Source: Paracoccaceae bacterium (GTDB lineage Bacteria > Pseudomonadota > Alphaproteobacteria > Rhodobacterales > Rhodobacteraceae). Taken from it: 64,000 nucleotides of DNA. The stretch covers positions 62,001 through 126,000 of the forward strand of contig JAKIUB010000002.1 of NCBI GenBank assembly GCA_021647745.1, written 5' to 3'. The notes under the pieces are model-generated. The model ran no database searches and was not told where the DNA came from. It worked only from the letters and a program-made list of their open reading frames with translations. Positions 25,890 through 32,776 of the stretch are shown here, in pieces; the first letter of the stretch is position 1, and each line of letters begins with the position of its first letter. The position numbers were made by a program, and so were the translations under genes.

Positions 25890-26993
25890 TCAGGCCTGCA
25901 TTTCGGCGCGGATTTGCTGGCGCAGCATATCAATCGGGATCTTCTTTCCGTCACGTTTATAGCTCCAGTAGGTCCAGCCATTGCAGCTTGGTGCGCCCTC
26001 GAGCGCTGCGCCGACCTGGTGGATGGAGCCGCGGGCATCATGGGCGATCAGGGTGCCGTCGGCGCGGACTTTTGCGCGGTGGCGACCATTGAGAGAGTAT
26101 AGCTCTTCGCCAGGGTTGAGCATGCCGCGCTCAACCAGATTGCCGAAGGGCACGCGCGGTTCGGCGCGTTTGGCGGTGGTGACGCGCAGGCTGTCCGCAT
26201 CATATTTACGGGTATTATCTATGCGTTTTTGCGCCACTTCGCGGTAAGCGACCTCGCGCTCGATGCCGATAAAGTGTCGGCCGAGTTTTTTGGCGACTGC
26301 GCCGGTGGTGCCGGTGCCGAAAAACGGATCAAGGATAACATCGCCGGGGTTGGTGGATGCGAGTAGCACCCGGTGCAGCAGGGATTCCGGCTTTTGGGTC
26401 GGGTGGGCCTTTTCGCCTTTTTCGTTTTTCAGGCGCTCGCCGCCGTTGCAGATTGGCAGTACCCAGTCCGAGCGCATCTGGATGCCTTCATTCAGCTCTT
26501 TGAGGGCTTCGTAGTTGAAGGTATATTTGGAGCTGTCGGATTTTCCGGCCCAGATCATGGTTTCGTGGGCGTTGGTGAAGCGTTTGCCGCGAAAATTGGG
26601 CATCGGGTTGGCTTTACGCCAGATCACGTCATTCAAAATCCAGTAGCCGGCATCTTGCAGCGCCACGCCAACGCGGAAAATATTGTGGTAGGAGCCGATC
26701 ACCCAGAGCGCGCCATTGGGCTTGAGGATGCGGCGGGCCGCGGCCAGCCATTCGCGGGAGAATTTGTCATAGGCCGCAAAGCTGGAAAACTGGTCCCAGT
26801 CGTTATCCACAGCGTCGACCTTGGAATTATCGGGGCGGTGCAGATCGCCGCGCAGCTGGAGATTATAGGGCGGATCAGCGAAAACCAGATCAACCGAATT
26901 TGCGGGTAGGCTGTTCATGGCCTCGATGCAATCGCCGCTCATGATGGTATCAAGCGGGAGAGATTGCTTTGCGGTATCTGTAGTTTTGATCAT
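25890..26993 (-). CDS. ccrM: Adenine DNA methyltransferase CcrM (GANTC)
   Basis: Orphan beta-class N6-adenine methyltransferase that methylates GANTC and times cell-cycle transcription in alphaproteobacteria. The 367 residues have the catalytic D-P-P-Y at 40-43, the AdoMet motif D-P-F-F-G-T-G-T-T-G near 240, and H-P-T-Q-K-P-E between them. A C-terminal domain of about 90 residues, with L-Y-S-L-N-G-R-H and C-N-G-W-T-Y-W, is specific to the CcrM group. No restriction enzyme is adjacent. Its upstream region carries three GANTC sites. Confidence 0.97.
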   Translation of the reverse strand: MIKTTDTAKQSLPLDTIMSGDCIEAMNSLPANSVDLVFADPPYNLQLRGDLHRPDNSKVDAVDNDWDQFSSFAAYDKFSREWLAAARRILKPNGALWVIGSYHNIFRVGVALQDAGYWILNDVIWRKANPMPNFRGKRFTNAHETMIWAGKSDSSKYTFNYEALKELNEGIQMRSDWVLPICNGGERLKNEKGEKAHPTQKPESLLHRVLLASTNPGDVILDPFFGTGTTGAVAKKLGRHFIGIEREVAYREVAQKRIDNTRKYDADSLRVTTAKRAEPRVPFGNLVERGMLNPGEELYSLNGRHRAKVRADGTLIAHDARGSIHQVGAALEGAPSCNGWTYWSYKRDGKKIPIDMLRQQIRAEMQA

Positions 26994-27033
26994 GCTCTGG
27001 GGTGCCCTTAAGCTTTTTGCTTGTTATGGCCCT

Positions 27034-27076
27034 AACATGATTCATTGGTGATTCTGTGTCAATTTCTTTTTGAATC
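27034..27076 (-). promoter_or_regulatory. ccrM promoter region with three GANTC sites
   Basis: On the minus strand a TTGACA (complement of 27057-27062) is spaced 17 nt from CATGTT (complement of 27034-27039), a plausible -35/-10 pair. GANTC sites lie at 27039-27043, 27050-27054 and 27072-27076, the first two inside the promoter spacer or touching the -10. Methylation of GANTC in the ccrM leader represses the gene in Caulobacter. The same logic is likely here but is inferred. Confidence 0.6.
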
Positions 27077-27086
27077 AAGTACTTAT

Positions 27087-27698
27087 TTAATTTTCTTCAC
27101 ACAACATCTTGTGGATGGGTTTGAACGAACGTCTATGATGTGGGGTGATGCCAAGGTCTTTCAGGCCAGATTGGTGGGCTTTGGTGCCGTATCCCATGTT
27201 GGTTTCCCACCCGTAGCCCGGATATGTGGCAGAAAGGTCACACATCAGGCGGTCGCGTGTGACCTTGGCGATGATCGAGGCGGCGGCAATGCTTTGGGAG
27301 CGGCTGTCGCCTTGCACAATCGCGCGGGCTTCGCAGGGGAGCGCGCGGGGGATTTTGTTGCCGTCTATCAGGGCAAAACGAGGGGGGGTGGCCAGCGCGC
27401 TGATGGCGCGATGCATGGCAAGGAGGCTGGCTTGCAGTATATTGATCCGGTCTATTTCGGCCACGCTGGCTGTGCCGAGCGCGATGATGGATGTTGCGGA
27501 TATTTCTGCAAACAGGACTTCACGCCGGGCTTTTGTCAGCTTTTTACTGTCATTCAGGCCGGGGGGGATATGGAGAGGATCAAGGATGACCGCAGCGGCA
27601 ATGACAGGGCCGGCCCACGGGCCACGGCCTACCTCGTCCACCCCGCAGACAGGAGACGGCGCGGCGGCTTCAAATTTAAAATCGGGGGTGGTTTTCAC
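27087..27698 (-). CDS. rnhB: Ribonuclease HII
   Basis: Endonuclease that removes RNA from RNA-DNA hybrids. The 203 residues show C-G-V-D-E-V-G-R-G-P-W-A-G at 18-30, containing the catalytic Asp21-Glu22, then a second acidic centre (A-L-I-D-G-N-K), S-I-A-A-A-S-I-I-A-K-V-T-R-D, and the C-terminal Y-P-G-Y-G-W-E-T-N-M-G-Y-G-T. The length is standard. It is upstream of ccrM on the same strand, with a 93-nt gap that holds the ccrM promoter. Confidence 0.96.
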   Translation of the reverse strand: MKTTPDFKFEAAAPSPVCGVDEVGRGPWAGPVIAAAVILDPLHIPPGLNDSKKLTKARREVLFAEISATSIIALGTASVAEIDRINILQASLLAMHRAISALATPPRFALIDGNKIPRALPCEARAIVQGDSRSQSIAAASIIAKVTRDRLMCDLSATYPGYGWETNMGYGTKAHQSGLKDLGITPHHRRSFKPIHKMLCEEN

Positions 27699-27762
27699 GG
27701 GTGTCTTTCTATTTTGATTTGCGTATGATTTGCTTTCTTACAGAGCGGGGGGAGATTCTGCC

Positions 27763-28086
27763 ATGACTGTGATTGTTTCGGGAGCGGGGATCGGCGGGCT
27801 GACGGTAGCCCTGACCTGCCACGCGGCTGGCATTCCGGTAAAGGTCTATGAGCAGGTGCGCGAGATTTTCGAGCCGGGGCTGGAGGCTAAACTGGAGGCA
27901 ATCGGCGTGCGCACCAGAGAGGTGGCGTATTTTTCCAAAAAAGGCTGGCGGATCCATGCGGAGGCGCGCGGGATACGGGTGAGCTATAAATGGCCGCAAT
28001 ATTCCATTCATCGCGGGGTTCGATGTGGATATTCTGAAGGGGTCGCTCCTATTCTTGCGCCGGAAATGAAGGTGACCCGTGATTGA
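27763..28086 (+). pseudogene. Truncated FAD-dependent monooxygenase remnant
   Basis: An ATG frame of 107 residues starting with a perfect FAD-binding nucleotide motif, V-S-G-A-G-I-G-G-L-T. Later blocks E-V-A-Y-F-S-K-K-G and Y-K-W-P-Q-Y-S-I-H-R-G match the first 120 residues of flavin-dependent hydroxylases of about 400 residues. Between the blocks, roughly 15-20 residues (normally the G-V-G-I-N-L-x-P-N-A part) are missing. After H-R-G the similarity stops and a stop codon follows. It therefore looks like a decayed gene end left beside the TRAP genes. It overlaps the next gene by 8 nt. Confidence 0.7.
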
Positions 28087-28657
28087 CCGGTTAGGAAAAC
28101 CGATAGCGGCGCTGGCGTGGTTTTCGGCGCTGGTTGGCGGGCTGGTTCTGGTGGCTGTGATGGTGATGATCACGGTGAGCGTGATGGGGATGTCGGCCAA
28201 CAAGTTCGGAAAGATGCTGAAGAAATCATATGATACCGTGGTTGAGCCGCTGCTGTCCATCGGGCCGATTCCGGGGGAGACCGAGATGGTCGAGGTCGGT
28301 ATGGCATTTATTATTTTTGCATTTTTGCCGATTGTGACCCTGAACAAGGGCCATGCTGTGGTCGGGATCCTGACCGGGTTTTTTGGCAAGGGGGTTAACC
28401 GGCTGATTGATGTTGTGTCTGACGGGCTGATGCTGGTGGTGGCGGGGTTTTTGGCCTACCGGCACCTGCTGGGCACGCTTGATAAATTCGGCAATGGCGA
28501 AGCCACATGGATACTGCAATTTCCGGTGTGGTGGGGGTATGGGGCGGCGATGTTTGGCGCTGCTATCTTTGTTATTGTTGCGATATATTGTTTGTTGCGT
28601 TCGGTAGATGCGGCGCTGCGCGGACGCGATGTTCAGGTCTCGGGAGTGGTGCGTTGA
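28079..28657 (+). CDS. TRAP transporter small permease (DctQ-type)
   Basis: A 192-residue four-helix membrane protein of the TRAP DctQ family, starting at GTG 28079 within the end of the flavoprotein remnant. Hydrophobic segments lie near residues 12-36, 75-90, 110-128 and 150-172. F-A-F-L-P-I-V-T-L-N-K-G-H resembles the conserved DctQ stretch. It is directly followed by the large permease. No periplasmic binding protein (DctP) gene is next to it, so the substrate cannot be inferred. Confidence 0.85.
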   Translation: MIDRLGKPIAALAWFSALVGGLVLVAVMVMITVSVMGMSANKFGKMLKKSYDTVVEPLLSIGPIPGETEMVEVGMAFIIFAFLPIVTLNKGHAVVGILTGFFGKGVNRLIDVVSDGLMLVVAGFLAYRHLLGTLDKFGNGEATWILQFPVWWGYGAAMFGAAIFVIVAIYCLLRSVDAALRGRDVQVSGVVR

Positions 28658-29976
28658 GCGATTTCGATATGGGGCTTTGGTCCTTTGCTGTGATGTTGCT
28701 GCTGATATTTTTGCGCATTCCGATCGGGCTGGCGATGCTGATTGTCGGCATTGGCGGTAATGCGCTGGTGATCGGTGATTTTGGCATGATCTCGGGGCTG
28801 CTGAAAAACCTGACCTACGGGCAGTTTTCATCCTATTCGCTATCAATTGTGCCGTTGTTTTTGCTGATGGGGCAGTTCGCGACGCTGGGCGGGATGTCGG
28901 GGGCGCTGTTCAAGGCGGCGGAGGCATTTTTGGGCCATAAAAAGGGCGGGGTGGCGATGGCCTCTGTCGGGGCTTGCGCCGGCTTTGGCGCGATTTGTGG
29001 CTCCAGCCTTGCCACAGCTGCCACCATGGGGAAGGTGGCGCTGCCCGAGCTGCGGCGCAATGGCTATTCGGGGGCGCTTTCGACCGGCACTTTGGCGGCA
29101 GGTGGCACGCTGGGGATCCTTATTCCGCCTTCGGTTATATTGGTGATATACGCGATATTGGCTGAGCAAAACGTGGAAAAGCTTTTTGTAGCGGCGGTTA
29201 TCCCGGGGGTTTTGGCCATGCTGGGTTATATGCTGGCGATCGCGATTTATGTGCGGGTTTTTCCCAATTCGGGCGGGGTGCGCGAGCGGGTGCCTTACGG
29301 CGAGCGTTTTATCGCGCTGCGGGCGGTTTGGCCGGTGCTGGTAGTGTTTATTGTGGTGGTTGGCGGTATTTTTCAGGGGCTGTTCACCCCGACACAAGGC
29401 GCGGCGGTGGGTGCTTTTGGCACGGGGCTGATCGCGTGGATGAATGGCGGGCTGAACTGGCAGAGCTTGATGGGGGCCTTTAAGGGCACGGCGATGACCA
29501 CGGGCATGATCTTTTTTATCGTGCTGGGCGCGGCGGTCTATAACGGGTTTCTGGCGCTGACCGGGGTACCCCAGGAGGTGGCGCGCTTTGTTGGCGAGCA
29601 GGGCTATAACCCGTGGATGGTGTTGATGATTGTGCTGGTGGCTTATCTGCTTTTTGGCTGCATCATGGATTCGCTTTCGATGATTCTTTTAACCGTGCCG
29701 ATCTTTTTTCCGATCATGATGTTGCTTGATTTTGGCATGAGCCCCGAGGAATTTGGCCTGTGGTTTGGTATTTTGGTGCTGATTGTGGTCGAGGTCGGGT
29801 TGATCACGCCTCCTGTGGGTATGAATCTGTTTGTCATCAATACCCTGGCGCGCGATATTCCGATATCGGAGACATTCAAGGGGGTGCTGCCGTTTGTGCT
29901 CACCGATATTCTGCGGATTGTGCTGCTGGTTCTGTTTCCGTCGATTACGTTATCTGCGGTTTGGTGGCTATTCTAG
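28654..29976 (+). CDS. TRAP transporter large permease (DctM-type)
   Basis: Large membrane subunit of a TRAP transporter, which uses an ion gradient to take up small organic acids. The start chosen is TTG 28654, overlapping the DctQ stop as TTGA, with GGGAGTGG upstream. ATG 28669 is an alternative. The 440 residues have about 12 hydrophobic segments and DctM motifs: F-L-R-I-P-I-G-L-A-M near the N-terminus, A-T-M-G-K-V-A-L-P-E, G-T-L-G-I-L-I-P-P-S near the middle, and L-I-T-P-P-V-G-M-N near the end. Confidence 0.92.
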   Translation: MSDFDMGLWSFAVMLLLIFLRIPIGLAMLIVGIGGNALVIGDFGMISGLLKNLTYGQFSSYSLSIVPLFLLMGQFATLGGMSGALFKAAEAFLGHKKGGVAMASVGACAGFGAICGSSLATAATMGKVALPELRRNGYSGALSTGTLAAGGTLGILIPPSVILVIYAILAEQNVEKLFVAAVIPGVLAMLGYMLAIAIYVRVFPNSGGVRERVPYGERFIALRAVWPVLVVFIVVVGGIFQGLFTPTQGAAVGAFGTGLIAWMNGGLNWQSLMGAFKGTAMTTGMIFFIVLGAAVYNGFLALTGVPQEVARFVGEQGYNPWMVLMIVLVAYLLFGCIMDSLSMILLTVPIFFPIMMLLDFGMSPEEFGLWFGILVLIVVEVGLITPPVGMNLFVINTLARDIPISETFKGVLPFVLTDILRIVLLVLFPSITLSAVWWLF

Positions 29977-30282
29977 GCCATAGGCATGTGTAATTCGTTT
30001 GGGTTAACGATAAGTGAAATATTAACTTTTATTTAACCAGGCTCTGTTCTATAGTATACCGAGAGTTGTTTTAATGTTTTGCCCGTTATCGGGTGGTAGT
30101 AACCGGTTTTGGAGGTGTGTCTGTGGACCACACGGCAATTTAATCTATTTTTAGAAATATAACTTTTGGCGCAGGCGATGTATTGACCATGCGATGACGA
30201 TGCCCCTACTTTCTTTTCCAGAAAAAAGGCTGAGCTGGTCTTGTAGTTGCGCCGCAGAGAAAAGGGGAGAAAAGGAGAGAGC
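29977..30282. other. Intergenic region without a gene
   Basis: A 306-nt stretch, more AT-rich than its surroundings, between the TRAP permease and the next gene. It holds two small hairpins (CCCG-TTAT-CGGG at 30082-30093, and GTGTG with CACAC at 30115-30133) but no T-tract terminator. No open frame looks coding. It probably carries the promoter of the following gene. A small RNA cannot be excluded. Confidence 0.5.
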
Positions 30283-31092
30283 ATGGAGGGAATTTCGACA
30301 AACGCTATTACCGCGATCTTTGAACGATTGCCGCAGATATTTTTTTACGGTTTTGGTGCAGCCCTGTCTCTTCTGGCGACTTTTATCGTGTTAAAAGTCT
30401 ATTTTAAAATGTGGGGCAATAAAGCTCATAACAGCTATCAGCAAGCGGTCGTGGCGCCTGTGCAGTATGGAAGCCGCGAAGCGATCCCTGCACCGGAAGA
30501 AGCGCCCTTCGCCACGGAAGAAGCTTTCTCGCAACGGCTGGAAAATATGGCCGAAGCTGAAGATGTCTATGATCTGAGCAAGCTGAAGCCGCAGGCGCGC
30601 CAGCTCGGGGCGATTGCCAATACCACCTTTCGTACCGCGCCGGTGCTTGATCGTGCCGGTCTCGGGGTTCTGACCTTGATCGAGGCTGTGATGCAGGAGG
30701 TTGATGCCGGGTTTCGGGTGTTGATGCATGTCAGCCTTGAGTCGCTGGTCGATCTTGAAGGTGCAGCGGCCCAAAGCCCGGCTGCGCAGCTGTCTATGGT
30801 TGGCATTGATCTCAAATTTGCGGTGGTCGACCGCTACGGGCGACTGCTTCTGGCGATCAGGCATGAGGGTGAAGCCGCGCCGAGCCGGCAGGGACACATC
30901 AACCGTACGATCTTGATCGAGATATTGCGCAAGGCGGGAGTGTGGTATCTTGAAATTCCGCAAAACTATTCTTATGAGGACGCCCGTGCGCAGATCCTTG
31001 CGGTGTTGCGCAGCAAGGCTGTGGAGCAAGGGGGCAGCGAAGAGGTTGCATTGATGCAGATGGGGGCCGGCGTCAGGGGCGTGTCTCTATAA
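30283..31092 (+). CDS. Membrane-anchored protein of unknown function (DUF2726-like region)
   Basis: A 269-residue protein with one N-terminal membrane helix (about residues 17-40) and a long soluble part. ATG 30283 is preceded by a strong AAGGAGAGA. The C-terminal 140 residues have alternating alpha/beta blocks with V-L-x-x-V-S-L-E-S-L, a charged strand G-I-D-L-K-F-A-V-V-D, L-L-L-A-I-R-H-E, and K-A-G-V-W-Y-L-E-I-P. This order resembles DUF2726, thought to have a nuclease-like fold, but the match is by eye only. No function is assigned. Confidence 0.6.
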   Translation: MEGISTNAITAIFERLPQIFFYGFGAALSLLATFIVLKVYFKMWGNKAHNSYQQAVVAPVQYGSREAIPAPEEAPFATEEAFSQRLENMAEAEDVYDLSKLKPQARQLGAIANTTFRTAPVLDRAGLGVLTLIEAVMQEVDAGFRVLMHVSLESLVDLEGAAAQSPAAQLSMVGIDLKFAVVDRYGRLLLAIRHEGEAAPSRQGHINRTILIEILRKAGVWYLEIPQNYSYEDARAQILAVLRSKAVEQGGSEEVALMQMGAGVRGVSL

Positions 31093-31349
31093 ACATATAG
31101 CCCTACTCCTCCTTGTAATCCGGGCTTTTGATCTTGAACACCGATATCCGCCAGCCGTGCGCGTATAAAAACGGGTGGAGGAGGTGTTGTATATTGACTG
31201 GCTTTTGCCGTTCAGCGCCACCATAAAGCTGCGGCTGCAGGCTCATGAAAGCATTTTTGTTGACCATCGTTCCTTTGTGAAAGGCGGGGATGGCTGTAAA
31301 ATTGTTTCCAAGGTCCGGCATCTTGCGGGGGGACGAGGTCAAGCTTTAG

Positions 31350-31796
31350 CTATCTGCGTTTTGCGAAAAACTGTGTGAGAAGGGCGGCGGCGGCGGCCTC
31401 TTGCAGGCCGTCATATATTTCGGGCCGGTGGTGGCATTGCGGCTGACTGAAAATGCGGGCGCCTTGCTCCACCCCGCCGGATTTGGGGTCACTGGCCCCG
31501 TAATAAAGCCGCCGGATACGGGCAAAGCTGATGGCGGCAGCGCACATCGGGCAGGGTTCCAGCGTTACATAAAGATCGCATTCGGGCAGGCGCTCGCCTA
31601 GCTTGGCACAGGCTTCGCGGACCACCAGCATTTCGGCATGGGCGGTGGGGTCGGCCTGCTCGCGGGTGCGGTTGCCGGCCTGTGTGATGATCCGGTTGTT
31701 TTTCACAATCACCGCGCCGACAGGCACCTCGCCTCGTTTGGCGGCGGCTTGTGCTTCCTTCAGGGCGATATCCATAAAACTGGTGAAATGGCTCAT
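31350..31796 (-). CDS. tadA: tRNA-specific adenosine deaminase
   Basis: Zinc enzyme that makes inosine at the wobble position of tRNA-Arg. The 148 residues have H-A-E at 53-55 (zinc histidine and catalytic glutamate) and P-C-P-M-C at 81-85 (zinc cysteines). G-E-V-P-V-G-A-V-I-V near residue 22 and a G-A-S-D-P-K-S-G-G segment complete the TadA pattern. It is divergent from the pseudouridine synthase, with 51 nt between. The 257-nt stretch downstream of it (31093-31349) holds no convincing gene. Confidence 0.94.
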   Translation of the reverse strand: MSHFTSFMDIALKEAQAAAKRGEVPVGAVIVKNNRIITQAGNRTREQADPTAHAEMLVVREACAKLGERLPECDLYVTLEPCPMCAAAISFARIRRLYYGASDPKSGGVEQGARIFSQPQCHHRPEIYDGLQEAAAAALLTQFFAKRR

Positions 31797-31847
31797 ACCC
31801 CTTTTTCGCCTCTAGGCAAGGGGCGTGCAAGGGTATATGCCCGCAAT

Positions 31848-32702
31848 ATGGAAAAAGATGTAAAAAAGGGCGAGAGAATCGCCAAGCGGCTGGCCCGCGC
31901 GGGGGTGGCCTCGCGCCGCGAAGTGGAGCGGATGATCGAGGCCGGGCGGGTGAGCGTGAATGGTCGCAAGCTTGAGTCCCCCGCGTTGAACGTTGTGCTC
32001 GGTGATGAAATACTGGTAGATGGCCGACCTGTCGCAGCCCCGGAGCCGGCGCGCTTGTGGCGCTATCACAAGCCCGCCGGGTTGGTGACTTCGGCGCGTG
32101 ATGAAAAAGGCCGCGCCACCGTTTTTGACCGTTTGCCGCCCGAGCTGCCGCGCGTGATGAGTGTCGGGCGGCTTGATCTGACCTCTGAAGGGTTGTTGCT
32201 GCTCACGAATGACGGCGAGCTGAAGCGCAAGCTCGAGCTGCCCTCGACCGGCTGGGTGCGCAAATACCGCGTGCGGGCCAATGGTAATGCTTCGGACCAG
32301 CGACTGAAGCCTTTGCGCGAGGGCATGATGGTCGGGGGGGAGCGTTTCCAGCCGATGACTGTGGAGTTTGATAAGCAGTCGGGTGCCAATGTTTGGCTGA
32401 CGATTGGTCTGCGCGAAGGCAAAAACCGCGAAATCCGGCGAGCGCTGGAGGAGGTGGGGTTGATGGTCAACCGCCTCATTCGGGTGTCATACGGGCCGTT
32501 TCAGCTTGGAGATTTGGCGCGCGGCGGGGTGGAGGAAATTCGCCCGAAGATATTGCGCGACCAGCTTGGTATAAAGCGTGAGCCGGATGCGGTGCGGCCT
32601 CAGGCGGCTAAGCCCAAAGGGCCAAGGGTGCGCAGCCACAAGCCTTCGGCCAATAGCCCGGGCGTGAGCATGCGCGGCAAAAAGCGCGGCAAGCCCAATT
32701 AG
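31848..32702 (+). CDS. 23S rRNA pseudouridine synthase, RsuA/RluB family
   Basis: Isomerises a uridine in ribosomal RNA. The start is ATG 31848. Longer in-frame starts run back through tadA and are rejected. The 284 residues begin with an S4 RNA-binding domain (A-K-R-L-A-R-A-G-V-A-S-R-R-E). The catalytic-aspartate motif G-R-L-D-L-T-S-E-G-L-L-L-L-T-N-D-G is near residue 107, and G-K-N-R-E-I-R-R lies near 188. A basic, Pro-rich tail of about 40 residues is expected for RluB-type enzymes. RluB versus RluE/F is not settled. Confidence 0.92.
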   Translation: MEKDVKKGERIAKRLARAGVASRREVERMIEAGRVSVNGRKLESPALNVVLGDEILVDGRPVAAPEPARLWRYHKPAGLVTSARDEKGRATVFDRLPPELPRVMSVGRLDLTSEGLLLLTNDGELKRKLELPSTGWVRKYRVRANGNASDQRLKPLREGMMVGGERFQPMTVEFDKQSGANVWLTIGLREGKNREIRRALEEVGLMVNRLIRVSYGPFQLGDLARGGVEEIRPKILRDQLGIKREPDAVRPQAAKPKGPRVRSHKPSANSPGVSMRGKKRGKPN

Positions 32703-32716
32703 GCCAAATACTTTCC

Positions 32717-32773
32717 GGCGGCCTGCGCCGCCTCGGGGACCACCTCGTTGGCGCGGGTTGTGCAGGCACAACC
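32717..32773. other. Two perfect hairpins between convergent genes
   Basis: GGCGGC-CTGC-GCCGCC at 32717-32732 and GGTTGTGC-AG-GCACAACC at 32756-32773 occupy the 74-nt gap between the pseudouridine synthase and the convergent aldolase/dehydrogenase gene. Neither has a T-tract. Their place suggests transcript-end structures used from both sides, or protective 3' hairpins. No direct evidence of termination. Confidence 0.4.
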
Positions 32774-32776
32774 GGC

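Noticed and set aside
31103..31342. A 79-codon minus frame between the anchored protein gene and tadA
   Set aside because: No ribosome site, no recognisable motif, and low hydrophobic or domain content; kept as non-coding in the annotation.
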